Below, in pieces: positions 25,099-34,492 of a stretch of 64,000 nt of DNA; positions within the stretch are counted from its first letter, which is position 1; every line of letters begins with the position of its first letter. The notes under the pieces are model-generated. The model ran no database searches, was not told the origin of the DNA, and saw nothing but the letters and a program-made list of their open reading frames with translations. The stretch comes from Streptomyces sp. NBC_00525 (GTDB lineage: Bacteria > Actinomycetota > Actinomycetes > Streptomycetales > Streptomycetaceae), in NCBI RefSeq assembly GCF_036346595.1, contig NZ_CP107834.1:620001-684000 (forward strand), given 5' to 3'. Made by a program: the position numbers and the translations under genes.

Positions 25099-28000
25099 GC
25101 CCCTCCGCGCGCAGCCGCACGGCCGACCCGTGCCGCTCCTTCACCACTTCGAGCTGGGCGGGGATACGGCGGCGCAGGTCGGCGACATGGCTGACGATGC
25201 CGACGCTGCGGTCCCGTTCGCGCAGCGAGTCGAGGACGTCCAGCACCTCGTCCAGCGTCTGGTCGTCGAGGCTGCCGAAACCCTCGTCGATGAACAGGGT
25301 GTCCAGCCGTACGCCGCCGGCCTCGTCGGTGACGACGTCGGCGAGGCCCAGCGCCAGGGCGAGCGAGGCGAAGAACGTCTCGCCGCCGGAGAGCGTGGCC
25401 GTGTCGCGCTCGCGGCCCGTCCAGGCGTCGATGACGTGCAGGCCGAGCCCGGCCCGGCGGCCGCCGGTGCGGGCGTCGGAGTGCACGAGCTGGTAGCGGC
25501 CCGAGGACATGCGCCGCAGCCGGGCGGTGGCCGCCGCGGCGACCTGCTCAAGGCGGGCGGCCAGCACATACGACTCCAGGCGCATCTTGCGCGCGTTGTC
25601 CGCCGAGGTCCCGGCGGTCAGCGCGGCGAGCCGGGCGACGCGTTCGTACTCCTCGCGGACCGGCCCCAGCGCGCGGACCCCGTGCGCCACGCGCTGCGAG
25701 AGCCTGCCGAGTTCGGCGCAGCGTTCCCGCGCGGCGTCGAGCCCGGCGGCGGCCTCGCGCAGCCCCCGCTCGGCCCGGTCGCACGCCTCGCGCGCCGCGT
25801 CCGGGGCGGCGGGCGGACGGGCGGCCGCGTCCCGGTCTGCGGTGTCCGCGAGCCGGTCGGCGACGGCCGCCGCCTCGGCCTGCCAGCCGTCGACGCGGTG
25901 CTGGAGCGTACGCTGCGCGGCGTCGTCGAGCAGCGTCGCGGCGGCGGCCTCCGGGGTGTCGAACCCGGCCCGGAACGCGGCGTCCGCGAGCCGGGCGTCG
26001 GCCTCCTTGAGCCGGGCGGCGGCGTGCTCCTCCTCGCGCACCGCACCGGCCGCGTCCACCAGCAGGGCGACCCGGCGCTGGAGGAGGGCGGCGTGCTCGG
26101 CGACGCTCGCGTGTCCGCCGCGCGCCCGCTCCAGCACCTCGTCCACGCCGCTCTGCTCACGGTCCAGCGACTCGCGCCGCGAGGTCCGCGCGGCGGCCCG
26201 CTGTTCCACGCCCTGCCGCTGCTCCAGCCGCCGTCGCTGTTCCGCCTCGGCCCCGGCCAGTGCCTCGCGGGCGGCGTGCGCCCCGGCGGCGGTCCGGTAG
26301 GCGTGCGCGTGCTCGGCGGCGAGGCCGTCCACGAGCGCGGCGAGAGCGGCGACGGTGGGCGCGGGTCCGCCGGCCGTGTCGGGTCCGCCGGCCGCCGTGT
26401 CGGTGTCCGGCTCCCCGGCCGCCTCCGCGCAGGCGGTCGCGTGGCGTTCGCGTACCAGCGCCAGGGCCTGCTGCGCCGCGGCGCGGGCCTTCTCCGCCTC
26501 GCGGTGGGCGCGTTCGGCGGCCTCCTCGGCCACGCGGTCCACCTGGCCGTCGCCGGGGCGGGCCGGGGCGGGATGGTCCGTCGCGCCGCAGACCGCGCAG
26601 GGCGCGCCTTCGGTGAGCTGGGCGGCGAGTTCGGCGGCGATGCCGCGCAGTCGGCGCTCGCGCAGGTCGAGCCGGTGTTCCTGGGCGCCCACCGCGTGTT
26701 CGCGGGCGACGGTCAGGGCCTGCTCGGCGGCGGTCACCTCGGCGGCCAGCTCGTCGCGGCGGCGGGCCGCGTCCAGGCGGCGGCGGGCCGGGTCGAGGCG
26801 GCGGGCCAGCAGTTCGGTCCGGGTCGCCGCCTCCAGGGCCGCGTCCAGGCGGGCCCCGAGGTCCCGGCGGGTGGCCTCCCAGCCGACGAGCCAGTCCTCC
26901 GTGTCGCGGGCGAGGTCGTCGTCGGCGCGGGCCTGCCGTTCCAGGGCGGCGCGTTCGTCGTGGATCTCGGCGGCGCGCCGCTCGGCGCGCCGGGCGGATT
27001 CGAGCCCGCCGAGCTCCTCGCGGAGCCGCCGTTCCAGGGCCGCCAGCTGCTCGGCGCCCGCGTCGGCCAGGTTCCCGGGCAGCCGGGTCCGGGCGTGGTC
27101 GCGGTCCTCGCGCGCCCGCCGGTACGCCCGCTCCGCCGCTTCGCGCAGTTCGAGGGCGGGGGCGACGAGGTCGGCCTTGCGGGCGCGCGCGAGGCGTTCG
27201 CGGGCCTCCTCGTGCGCGGCGCGGCCGGCCTCCAGTGCGTCGGCGCGCCGCCGGGTCTCGGCGTACCGCTGCTGGAGCGCGGCGAGTTCCCGTTCGGCGT
27301 CCAGGGCGCGGCGGGCCCCGGCGTGCCGCCCCTCGGCGGTGGCGAGGACCGACGCGGCGATGTCGAGCCGTTCGCGGGCGGCGCTGCGGGCGGTGGCGGC
27401 CCAGGTCAGGACGGCGTCGGCGAGGCCGGGGTCGCCGGGCCGGACCTCGGGCAGCGGGCACTCACGGGCGGCGGGGCCGGCCGCCTGGGCGATGCGCTGG
27501 GCGAGCGCGAGGATCTGGTCGTCGCCGGCCTTGACCTGTGCCTCGGCCGTCCGGCGCAGTTCGGCGAGGTGTTCCTCGACGGCGGCGAAGCGCCGGGTGT
27601 CGAAGAGCCGGCCGAGGAGCCGGCCACGGGCCTCGGCGTCGGCGCGCAGGAAGCGGGCGAAGTCGCCCTGGGGCAGCAGGACCACCTGGCAGAACTGCTC
27701 GCGGCTCATGCCGAGGAGCTGGGTGATCTCCTCGCCGATCTCCTGGTGCGATTTGCTGAGCGCGCGCCAGCCGTGCTCGGGGTGGTGTTCGCGGAGCCGG
27801 CTCTGCGCCTTTTCCGTGGTGTGGCCGCTGCCGCGCTTCTTGGGGCGGGTGCGGGCGGGGCTGCGGGTGATCTCCAGGCGGCGCCCGCCGACGGTGAGGT
27901 CGAGCCGGACCTCGGTGGGCAGGTCCGCCGGGGCGTGGTCGCTGCGCAGGGAGGTGCCGGGGCTCTGCCGGGCGCCGGGGACGGCTCCGTACAGGGCGTA

Positions 28001-28147
28001 GCAGACGGCGTCCAGGACGGAGGTCTTGCCGGCGCCGGTCGGCCCGTGGAGCAGGAAGAGACCGGCGGCGCAGAGCGCGTCGAAGTCGATCTCCTGCGTG
28101 GTGCCGAAGGGGCCGAACGCGGTGATGCGCAGGGTGTGGAGCCTCAC
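25088..28147 (-). CDS. sbcC: Exonuclease subunit SbcC (SMC-like ATPase)
   Basis: A 1019-residue SMC/Rad50-type ATPase. With SbcD it cleaves hairpins and blocked DNA ends. Walker A is GPTGAGKTSVLD near residue 38. Long charged coiled-coil arms flank a zinc hook CAVC (Cys517, Cys520). The C-terminal head has the signature LSGGETFFASLALALGLAD and Walker B DTLFIDEGFGSLD. The GTG start at 28147 overlaps the sbcD stop (GTGA), so the subunits are translationally coupled. Length and layout match Streptomyces SbcC. Confidence 0.95.
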   Translation of the reverse strand: MRLHTLRITAFGPFGTTQEIDFDALCAAGLFLLHGPTGAGKTSVLDAVCYALYGAVPGARQSPGTSLRSDHAPADLPTEVRLDLTVGGRRLEITRSPARTRPKKRGSGHTTEKAQSRLREHHPEHGWRALSKSHQEIGEEITQLLGMSREQFCQVVLLPQGDFARFLRADAEARGRLLGRLFDTRRFAAVEEHLAELRRTAEAQVKAGDDQILALAQRIAQAAGPAARECPLPEVRPGDPGLADAVLTWAATARSAARERLDIAASVLATAEGRHAGARRALDAERELAALQQRYAETRRRADALEAGRAAHEEARERLARARKADLVAPALELREAAERAYRRAREDRDHARTRLPGNLADAGAEQLAALERRLREELGGLESARRAERRAAEIHDERAALERQARADDDLARDTEDWLVGWEATRRDLGARLDAALEAATRTELLARRLDPARRRLDAARRRDELAAEVTAAEQALTVAREHAVGAQEHRLDLRERRLRGIAAELAAQLTEGAPCAVCGATDHPAPARPGDGQVDRVAEEAAERAHREAEKARAAAQQALALVRERHATACAEAAGEPDTDTAAGGPDTAGGPAPTVAALAALVDGLAAEHAHAYRTAAGAHAAREALAGAEAEQRRRLEQRQGVEQRAAARTSRRESLDREQSGVDEVLERARGGHASVAEHAALLQRRVALLVDAAGAVREEEHAAARLKEADARLADAAFRAGFDTPEAAAATLLDDAAQRTLQHRVDGWQAEAAAVADRLADTADRDAAARPPAAPDAAREACDRAERGLREAAAGLDAARERCAELGRLSQRVAHGVRALGPVREEYERVARLAALTAGTSADNARKMRLESYVLAARLEQVAAAATARLRRMSSGRYQLVHSDARTGGRRAGLGLHVIDAWTGRERDTATLSGGETFFASLALALGLADVVTDEAGGVRLDTLFIDEGFGSLDDQTLDEVLDVLDSLRERDRSVGIVSHVADLRRRIPAQLEVVKERHGSAVRLRAEGLSD

Positions 28148-29310
28148 CGGTTCACCTCGCGGACGCCGTCCTCCACGCGTACGTGGTCGAAGGCGCCGCG
28201 CAGCACCGCCCGTTCCCGCTCGTCGGTTCCGCAGCCGCCCCGGACGTGGGCCACGAAGTCCTCCGCGATGCTCTGGTCGTCGCGTCCGCGCAGCCGGCGG
28301 GCGTACGAGGTCTCGGGGTCGTCGGGGGCCCGGTCGGGTTCGAAGACGAGGGCGAGGGTGTGCGGGAAGCGTTCGGCGAGGCGGGCCATGGGCTCGGCGG
28401 GGCGGACCGGGTCGGTGAGGGTGGCCTCCACCCAGGCGTCCTCGTGGCGGTCGAGGGCCGGGTCGTCCAGGAGGGCGTCGAGCCGGCCCCGGATGCGGGC
28501 GAGGCGGCGGGGCACCGGGCAGTCGACGCGTGCGCCGGTGACGGTGCCGGAGGCGTCCAGGTCGATGAGCCACATCGTCTTGCGGTGGGTGGCCTCGGAG
28601 AAGGAGTAGGCGAGCGGGGAGCCGGAGTAGCGGACCCGGTCGGTGACGGACTGGCAGCCGTGGAGGTGGCCGAGGGCCACATAGTCGACGCCGTCGAAGA
28701 CGCCCGCGGGCACGGCGGCGACGCCGCCCACGGTGATGTCGCGTTCGCTGTCGCTGGCCTCGCCGCCGGCGACGAAGGCGTGGGCGAGGACGACGGAGCG
28801 GGTGGTGGCGGGGCGCCCGGCGAGGTCGGCGCGGACGCGGTCCATGGCGGCGGTGAGCACGGCCTCGTGGCCGGCCCGTCCGGCCTTGAGGACGTCCTTG
28901 ACCAGGGCGGGTTCCAGGTACGGGAGCCCGTAGAACGCCACGTCGCCGTGGGCGTCGGGGAGCACGACGGGCGTGCCGCAGTGCGCGGGGTCGGTGCGCA
29001 GATGGATGCCGGCCCGGCCGATGAGTCCGGCGCCGACGCCGAGCCGGCGGGCCGAGTCGTGGTTGCCGGAGATCATCACCGTGGGCACCCCGGCGCCGGC
29101 CAGGCGGTGCAGGGCGTCGTCGAAGAGCCGTACCGCGCTGAGCGGGGGGACCGCGCGGTCGTAGACGTCGCCGGCCACGACGACGGCGTCGACCTCGTGC
29201 TCGCGGACCGTGTCCACCAGGTGGTCGAGGTAGGCGGCCTGGGCGTCGAGCAGGGAGACCCGGTGGAACGACCGGCCCAGGTGCCAGTCCGATGTGTGCA
29301 GAATCCTCAA
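28144..29310 (-). CDS. sbcD: Exonuclease subunit SbcD (Mre11-like nuclease)
   Basis: A 388-residue metallophosphoesterase, the nuclease subunit of SbcCD. Metal-binding motifs in order are HTSDWHLGRSFH, GDVYDRAVPP, SGNHDSARRLG and, further on, the His-containing GHLHG. The family N-terminus (M)RILHTSDWHLG fixes the start at TTG 29310, and a CGGAG seven to eight bases upstream supports it. Upstream in-frame ATGs would add a non-homologous extension. Confidence 0.94.
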   Translation of the reverse strand: MRILHTSDWHLGRSFHRVSLLDAQAAYLDHLVDTVREHEVDAVVVAGDVYDRAVPPLSAVRLFDDALHRLAGAGVPTVMISGNHDSARRLGVGAGLIGRAGIHLRTDPAHCGTPVVLPDAHGDVAFYGLPYLEPALVKDVLKAGRAGHEAVLTAAMDRVRADLAGRPATTRSVVLAHAFVAGGEASDSERDITVGGVAAVPAGVFDGVDYVALGHLHGCQSVTDRVRYSGSPLAYSFSEATHRKTMWLIDLDASGTVTGARVDCPVPRRLARIRGRLDALLDDPALDRHEDAWVEATLTDPVRPAEPMARLAERFPHTLALVFEPDRAPDDPETSYARRLRGRDDQSIAEDFVAHVRGGCGTDERERAVLRGAFDHVRVEDGVREVNR

Positions 29311-29400
29311 GACCCGGCTCCGGTCCGCATCGTTCGCTTCCTCCGCCCCTGTGCCCTCACGCCCCCAGTGTCCCATCACGCCGGGGGCGCACGGTCCGCG

Positions 29401-30027
29401 TCAGGCGTCGTCGTACGCCTCGCCGCCCAGTTCCACCCGGGCCTCGCCTGCCGTGGCGTCGGCCAGCCAGCGGCGGAAGTCCTCCACCTCGGCGTCCGGC
29501 AGCCCGATCTCGATCGTCACCTCGGCCGCGTACCGGACCTCGCGGACGGTCCGTCCGGTGGCCCGCAGCTCGTTCTCCAGCCTGCCCGCCCGCTGGTGGC
29601 CGACCGTGACGGTGGCGAGCCGGAAGCGGCGGCGGGTGCGGGTGCCGATGGCGTCGAGGGCTTCGCCGACCACTCCCCCGTACGCCCGGATCAGACCGCC
29701 GGCGCCGAGCTTCACGCCGCCGTAGTAGCGGGTGACGACGGCGACGGCGTAGCAGACCTCGCGGCGGGTCAGCATCTGGAGCATGGGGACTCCGGCGGTG
29801 CCGCCGGGCTCGCCGTCGTCGCTCGCCTTCTGCACGGAGGCGTCGGCGCCGATCACGTACGCGTAGCAGTTGTGCGTGGCGGTCGGATGCTCCCTGCGGA
29901 CGCGGGCGACGAACTCCTGCGCCTCCTCCTCGGTGGCCGCGGGGGCGAGCGCGCAGATGAAGCGGGACCGGTTGATCTCGCTCTCGTGCACGCCCGCGCG
30001 GGCGACGGTCCGGTACTCCTCCTGCAT
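29401..30027 (-). CDS. YigZ/IMPACT family protein
   Basis: A 208-residue protein of the UPF0029/IMPACT family. The N-terminal domain has the hallmarks SRFICALAPAATEEEA, ASDDGEPGGTAGVPML and VTRYYGGVKLGAGGLIRAYG. A smaller alpha/beta domain follows. The bacterial function is not settled; eukaryotic IMPACT modulates the Gcn2 stress kinase. It is a lone gene downstream of sbcD. Confidence 0.92.
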   Translation of the reverse strand: MQEEYRTVARAGVHESEINRSRFICALAPAATEEEAQEFVARVRREHPTATHNCYAYVIGADASVQKASDDGEPGGTAGVPMLQMLTRREVCYAVAVVTRYYGGVKLGAGGLIRAYGGVVGEALDAIGTRTRRRFRLATVTVGHQRAGRLENELRATGRTVREVRYAAEVTIEIGLPDAEVEDFRRWLADATAGEARVELGGEAYDDA

Positions 30028-30085
30028 GCCGCCACCCTATGCGTACTGCGGGAATGGCCGGGACAGGCGGCCGGTTGTGCGGTGC

Positions 30086-30493
30086 ATGGACGCAGAAGCG
30101 GAGACGATCCGCAGGATTCTGGAAGACACCGGCGACACCTGGGCCGTGGTGGGGCTGTCGAACAACCGGGCGCGCGCGGCCTACGGGGTGGCCGAGGTCC
30201 TCCGGCGCTTCGGCAAGCGGGTGGTGCCGGTGCATCCGAAGGCCGAGGCGGTGCACGGCGAGCAGGGGTACGCCTCGCTGGCAAAGATCCCGTTCCCGGT
30301 GGACGTGGTGGACGTCTTCGTCAACAGCGACCTGGCGGGTGCGGTGGCCGACGAGGCGGTCGCGGCCGGCGCCCGCGCCGTCTGGTTCCAGCTCGGCGTG
30401 GTGGACGAGCAGGCGTACGAGCGGACGCGGGCGGCGGGCCTGGACATGATCATGGACCGCTGCCCGGCCATCGAGATCCCCCGGCTCGGCTAG
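30086..30493 (+). CDS. CoA-binding domain protein
   Basis: A 135-residue Rossmann-fold protein of the YccU-like CoA-binding family. Motifs are AVVGLSNNRARAAYGVAEVLRR, VPVHPKAEAVHG and GARAVWFQLGV. It is the size of a single succinyl-CoA-synthetase-type CoA domain, so it probably binds a CoA ester but has no catalytic histidine module. Its stop codon overlaps that of the convergent YbaK gene. Confidence 0.9.
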   Translation: MDAEAETIRRILEDTGDTWAVVGLSNNRARAAYGVAEVLRRFGKRVVPVHPKAEAVHGEQGYASLAKIPFPVDVVDVFVNSDLAGAVADEAVAAGARAVWFQLGVVDEQAYERTRAAGLDMIMDRCPAIEIPRLG

Positions 30494-31071
30494 GAGGCGT
30501 CCGGGGCGCGGACGCCCAGGCCCTCGACGACCTCGGCGCCGGGCAGGGCGGCGAGCGCCTTGCCGGTCACGATGAGCTTGCCCCGGCGGGAGCCGCTGCC
30601 GATCAGGACCCATTCCTCGTCCACGACGGCGGAGTCGATGAGCAGTGGCCAGCCGGCCGGGAGTCCGACGGGGGTGATGCCACCGTATTCCATGCCGGTC
30701 TCGCCGACCGCCGTGTCCATCGAGGCGAAGCGCGCCTTGCGCAGGCCGAGGTGCTTGCGGGCGACGCCGTTGACGTCGACGCGGGAGTGCGACAGGACGA
30801 GGCAGGCGGCGAGGGTGACGTCGGCGCCGCGCCGGCCGGAGAGGACGACGCAGTTCGCCGAGTGGTCGAGCAGTTCGGCGCCGTGGTGGGCGACGAAGGC
30901 CGCGGTGTCGGCGATCTCCGGGTCGGTGTCCACGTGCAGCACCTGATCGGGGGCGATGCCTCCCCAGCCCGCGCCGACCGCGGCGGCCACGGGGGCGGTG
31001 AGCAGGTCCCGGCGGTCGGTGGCGGGGAGGGCGTTGTCGAAGGAGCCGAGGGGTGCGCGCATGCGCGTCAC
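30490..31071 (-). CDS. YbaK/EbsC-family aminoacyl-tRNA deacylase-like protein
   Basis: A 193-residue protein of the YbaK/ProX editing-domain fold. The core runs AAFVAHHGAELLDHSANCVV to DVNGVARKHLGLRKARFAS, then GGITPVGLP. These domains remove misacylated amino acids from tRNA, often Cys or Ala from tRNA-Pro; substrate specificity cannot be read here. The GTG at 31071 and an ATG three codons later are both possible, neither with a clear ribosome site. Confidence 0.88.
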   Translation of the reverse strand: MTRMRAPLGSFDNALPATDRRDLLTAPVAAAVGAGWGGIAPDQVLHVDTDPEIADTAAFVAHHGAELLDHSANCVVLSGRRGADVTLAACLVLSHSRVDVNGVARKHLGLRKARFASMDTAVGETGMEYGGITPVGLPAGWPLLIDSAVVDEEWVLIGSGSRRGKLIVTGKALAALPGAEVVEGLGVRAPDAS

Positions 31072-31105
31072 GCTAACAGCGGAGCCCCGCGGCGCGGCGG
31101 GCGTC

Positions 31106-31714
31106 TCATCCGACGGGCGGGATGCTGACGGCCATGGCGAGTTCGACGATGTCCTCGCCGTCGTTGCGGTAGGCGTGCGGGTGGTGTGCCGCGAAGGTGG
31201 CGGAGGTGCCGGCGGGCACGGCGTACGGGGTGTCGTCGACGACCAGGGTGAGGGTGCCGGTGGTGACGTGGAGGAGTTCGACGGTGCCCTCGGGGTGCGG
31301 GTCGGAGCGGCTGCCCTCTCCGGGCATCAGCCGCCAGGACCAGAGTTCGAGGGGGCCGCGCGCCTCCGTGCCGACCAGCAGGGTGGTGCTGCTGCCGGCC
31401 TCGGTGGACCAGAGGCGCACGGCCTGGTCGGCGGGGACCAGGCGGACGTGGGAGCCCTGTTCGTGGTCGAGCAGGGTGGTGATGCTGACGCCGAGCGCGT
31501 CGGCGAGCTTGACCGTGGTGCCGACGCTCGGGTTGGTGCGGGCCTGCTCGATCTGGATGATCATGCCCCGGCTGACTCCGGCGCGGGCGGCCAGCGTGTC
31601 CAGGGTGAAGCCGCGCTCACCGCGCCAGCGCTTGAGGTTGCGCGCGAGGGACTGGGTCAGCTGATCGAGATCGGTCACGTTCCGTCCAATATCTTCTCTG
31701 GCGTGGTCGATCAT
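31106..31714 (-). CDS. XRE-family regulator with cupin domain
   Basis: A 202-residue regulator. It has an N-terminal HTH_3 (about residues 20-80, GFTLDTLAARAGVSRGMIIQIEQ) and a C-terminal cupin (about 110-195, HPEGTVELLHVTTGTLTLVV). Cupin regulators of this kind respond to small metabolites. GTG 31678 would remove 12 residues and is an equally possible start. It lies 34 bases downstream of the YbaK gene's start on the same strand, so it may be cotranscribed with it. Confidence 0.9.
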   Translation of the reverse strand: MIDHAREDIGRNVTDLDQLTQSLARNLKRWRGERGFTLDTLAARAGVSRGMIIQIEQARTNPSVGTTVKLADALGVSITTLLDHEQGSHVRLVPADQAVRLWSTEAGSSTTLLVGTEARGPLELWSWRLMPGEGSRSDPHPEGTVELLHVTTGTLTLVVDDTPYAVPAGTSATFAAHHPHAYRNDGEDIVELAMAVSIPPVG

Positions 31715-31771
31715 TCTGCACCACGGTGGGCCGTGCCCACCCGCCCGAGCCGGTACGGGGAACGCGGCGGT

Positions 31772-32509
31772 TCAGCTCTCTTCGAGCTCCGCCACCGCCA
31801 GCAGCTGTTCCGGGGTCACGCCCTCGGGGATCGGTACCGGGGCCGGTGTCCGCAGGGGCGGTTGCCAGCCCTTGTCCGGATGCCAGCTGCGTACGACGCG
31901 GGCGGGCGCGCCCGCCACGACCGCGCGGTCGGGCACCTCGCCGCGGACGACGGCGCCGGCGGCGACGACCACGTTGCGCCCGATCCGGGCGCCGGGCAGG
32001 ATCACCGCGCCGGTCCCGATCCAGCAGCCGGGGCCGATGGAGACGGGCTCCATCCGGGGCCACTGCTTGCCGACCGGCTGGTGCGGGTCGTCGTAGCTGT
32101 GGTTGGTCGAGGTGATGTAGACGTACGGCCCGCAGTACGTGTCCGCGCCTATGGTCACCGTCGTGTCGGCGACGACGTGGCTGCCGCGCCCGAGCACGAC
32201 GCCGTTGCCCAGGGTGAGGATCGGCTCGGGGCCGAGGTCCAGGTCGGGCATGAGCCCCGCGGTCAGCGTGACCTGTTCGCCGATGACGCAGTGGTCGCCC
32301 AGTTCGATCCACGGCTCGCCGAACACGGTGCCCTGCGGGAAGGCCAGCCGGGTGCCGGCGCCGATCCGGCCGAACCGCAGCCCGCCGGGGTGTTCGGCGG
32401 TGACCGCGCCCGCGTCCCGCGCCCAGCGCCAGCAGCGGTGGACGGCCCCGGACAGGGCGCGCCGCCGCCAGGCGGTCAGGGTGGCGAGGGTGTTCCGGTG
32501 GGTGGGCAC
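31772..32509 (-). CDS. Left-handed beta-helix acyltransferase (hexapeptide repeat)
   Basis: A 245-residue hexapeptide-repeat protein. The repeats cover about residues 60-205, and the loop YVYITSTNHSYDDPHQPVG holds the catalytic histidine typical of xenobiotic/maltose O-acetyltransferases. The repeats end in the VAAGAVVRGEVPDRAVVAGAPAR signature. It probably O-acetylates a sugar or cell-envelope glycan. No glycan operon is nearby. Confidence 0.88.
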   Translation of the reverse strand: MPTHRNTLATLTAWRRRALSGAVHRCWRWARDAGAVTAEHPGGLRFGRIGAGTRLAFPQGTVFGEPWIELGDHCVIGEQVTLTAGLMPDLDLGPEPILTLGNGVVLGRGSHVVADTTVTIGADTYCGPYVYITSTNHSYDDPHQPVGKQWPRMEPVSIGPGCWIGTGAVILPGARIGRNVVVAAGAVVRGEVPDRAVVAGAPARVVRSWHPDKGWQPPLRTPAPVPIPEGVTPEQLLAVAELEES

Positions 32510-32645
32510 GGGCTCACGGTAGTCCGCGGCTCCGGGGCGGGCGCGCGCTACGGCCTGTGATCTTCACCCCAACGGCCCGGTGGTCCGGCCGGGCGTCGCA
32601 TACGGTGTGCCCGAGCCACGGCACCGGGACACGGAGGAGCGCGCG

Positions 32646-33176
32646 ATGGCGGAGCAGGCGTTGGTCATGGCCCTGGGCGGCAAGGAGCCGCGCATCGACG
32701 CGGACGCGTTCACGGCGCCGACCTCGGTGGCGATCGGCGACATCACGATGGCCGCGGGCTCCAGCCTCTGGTACCAGGCGGTGCTGCGGGCGGACTGCGG
32801 TCCGATCGTGATCGGCGCGGACTCCAACATCCAGGACAACTGCAGCGTGCACGTCGATCCCGGCTTCGCGGTGACGGTCGGCGAGCGGGTGTCGGTGGGG
32901 CACAACGCGGTCCTGCACGGCTGCACCGTCGAGGACGACGTCCTGATCGGCATGGGGGCGACCGTCCTCAACGGCGCGCACATCGGCGCGGGTTCGCTGA
33001 TCGCGGCGCAGGCCCTCGTGCCGCAGGGGATGCGGGTGCCGCCCGGTTCGCTGGTGGCGGGCGTCCCGGCGAAGGTGAAGCGGCCGCTCACCGAGGAGGA
33101 GCTGGCGGGCGTGCGCTTCAACGCGGTGGGTTACGTGGAGCTGGCCAGGGCGCACCGCGAGGCGTGCGAAGGCTGA
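32646..33176 (+). CDS. Gamma-class carbonic anhydrase-like protein
   Basis: A 176-residue left-handed beta-helix protein of the gamma-carbonic anhydrase/PaaY/YrdA family. The conserved run is WYQAVLRADCGPIVIG, NIQDNCSVHVD and VSVGHNAVLHGC, whose histidines are the trimer-interface metal ligands. Activity in this subfamily is often undemonstrated, so carbonic anhydrase function is inferred. ATG 32646 is the natural start. Confidence 0.9.
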   Translation: MAEQALVMALGGKEPRIDADAFTAPTSVAIGDITMAAGSSLWYQAVLRADCGPIVIGADSNIQDNCSVHVDPGFAVTVGERVSVGHNAVLHGCTVEDDVLIGMGATVLNGAHIGAGSLIAAQALVPQGMRVPPGSLVAGVPAKVKRPLTEEELAGVRFNAVGYVELARAHREACEG

Positions 33177-33206
33177 GGCGGGCGGCCGGGTCGAACGGCG
33201 GCCGGT

Positions 33207-33854
33207 TCAGTCGGCGGCCGGGGCCGGTTCGGCGGTGGTCGCACAGTGGGCGGCGGCCTTCTTGGCGCGGTTCTTGAGGATCAGCATCGAGGAGAGGCCG
33301 ATCAGGACGGCGATGCCCAGGCCCAGGTAGGAGAACCGCTTGAGCCAGGCCTCTGCGACGACGCCCACGGAGTAGATGACGGCCGTGGTGCCGCCCGCCC
33401 AGGTGATCCCGCCGAGCACATTGGCGACGAGGAACTTCCAGTACGGCATGTGCAGCACACCGGCCAGCGGTCCGGCGAAGATGCGCAGCAGGGCGACGAA
33501 GCGGCCGAAGAACACGGCCCACATGCCCCACTTCTGGAAGGAGCGCTCGGCCAGGGCGATCTGGCTGTCGCCGAAGTGGCGGGGGAACTTCCCGCCGAGC
33601 CAGGCCAGCAGCGGGCGGCCGCCCTTGCGGCCGATGGCGTAGCCGATCGAGTCGCCGATCACGGCGCCCGCGGTGGCGCAGGCGCCCAGAATCCAGGGGT
33701 TGACGCCGTCGTGGCCGGCGGCCAGGAGCGCCGCGCTGACCAGGACGATCTCACCGGGCAACGGGATGCCGAGGCTCTCCAGTCCGATGACGATGCCCAC
33801 CAGGAGGTAGACGCTGATCGCGGGGACGGTCTCCAGCCACTCCTGGATGTGCAA
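33207..33854 (-). CDS. DedA-family membrane protein
   Basis: A 215-residue protein with four to six membrane segments. It has the DedA core: GLESLGIPLPGEIVLVSAALLA, GYAIGRKGG and GRFVALLRIFAGPLAGVLHMP. DedA proteins support membrane-potential homeostasis, and some act as undecaprenyl-phosphate or phospholipid flippases. The C-terminus is positively charged and cytoplasmic. A related TVP38-type protein and uppP lie at 39.5-41.3 kb. Confidence 0.93.
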   Translation of the reverse strand: MHIQEWLETVPAISVYLLVGIVIGLESLGIPLPGEIVLVSAALLAAGHDGVNPWILGACATAGAVIGDSIGYAIGRKGGRPLLAWLGGKFPRHFGDSQIALAERSFQKWGMWAVFFGRFVALLRIFAGPLAGVLHMPYWKFLVANVLGGITWAGGTTAVIYSVGVVAEAWLKRFSYLGLGIAVLIGLSSMLILKNRAKKAAAHCATTAEPAPAAD

Positions 33855-33959
33855 CGCCGTTTCCTCCGTAGTGATCCCGGTTCGTCCGCCGGGTGGCCCA
33901 CACGGGCCCGGCGCACGGCGGGCAGCCTACCCTTCGCGCCGCCGGGGCCGACAGCGCGA

Positions 33960-33996
33960 AGGGCCGCCCGGCACCGGTGCGGTGCGGGGCGGCCCT
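33960..33996 (-). terminator. Hairpin terminator of the thioesterase gene
   Basis: AGGGCCGCCC (33960-33969) pairs perfectly with GGGCGGCCCT (33987-33996). It lies 34 bases beyond the thioesterase stop on the minus strand, before the DedA gene. Confidence 0.7.
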
Positions 33997-34029
33997 CGGG
34001 GTGTCCGACAGATCCCCGCGGCGTACGGG

Positions 34030-34482
34030 TCAGGAGTGGGGGCGCAGCGTCCAGATCACCGTCATCTCGCCGGTCACCGCGCCGTCCGCGCGCCGGATCT
34101 CCACCGTGACGGGGAACTCGGGGCGCTCGCCCGCGTCGAGTTCGGCGACGACCTCGGCGGCGGGGCGGCCGAGGGTGGCGGTCGCGGTGACCTCGCCCAT
34201 GGCCAGCTTCTTGTAGCCGATCTCGGCGCGCACCGCGAGCGGCACGGCGCGGGAGAGCTGGTCGCCGAACGCGGCGATGACGATGGCGCCGCTCGCGGAC
34301 TCGGCCAGCGTGAACATGGCTCCGGCGTGGGGTCCGCCGACGTGGTTGTGGTAGTCGGGCTGGTCCGGCATGCGGATCACCGCGCGCTCGGCGGTGGTCT
34401 CCAGGAATTCCAGGTTGAGGGTGCGGACCATCGGCACGGTCGCGGCGAGCATCTCGCCGGCGGTCATCTGTTCAGCGCTCAT
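34030..34482 (-). CDS. Hot-dog fold thioesterase-like protein (PaaI/DUF4442)
   Basis: A 150-residue hot-dog domain with YHNHVGGPHAGAMFTLAESASG as its active-site helix region. It is probably an acyl-CoA thioesterase or acyl-binding protein of fatty acid or aromatic metabolism. The ATG at 34482 follows an 8-residue palindromic DNA motif by about ten bases and has no clear Shine-Dalgarno, which could indicate a short leader. Confidence 0.87.
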   Translation of the reverse strand: MSAEQMTAGEMLAATVPMVRTLNLEFLETTAERAVIRMPDQPDYHNHVGGPHAGAMFTLAESASGAIVIAAFGDQLSRAVPLAVRAEIGYKKLAMGEVTATATLGRPAAEVVAELDAGERPEFPVTVEIRRADGAVTGEMTVIWTLRPHS

Positions 34483-34492
34483 GGAGCTGATG

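Noticed and set aside
25130..28609. A very long open frame on the plus strand opposite sbcC-sbcD
   Set aside because: Its Gly/Gln/Val/Ala-rich translation lacks any domain and is the antisense of a well-supported SbcC with all its ATPase motifs. High GC content removes stop codons in such frames.
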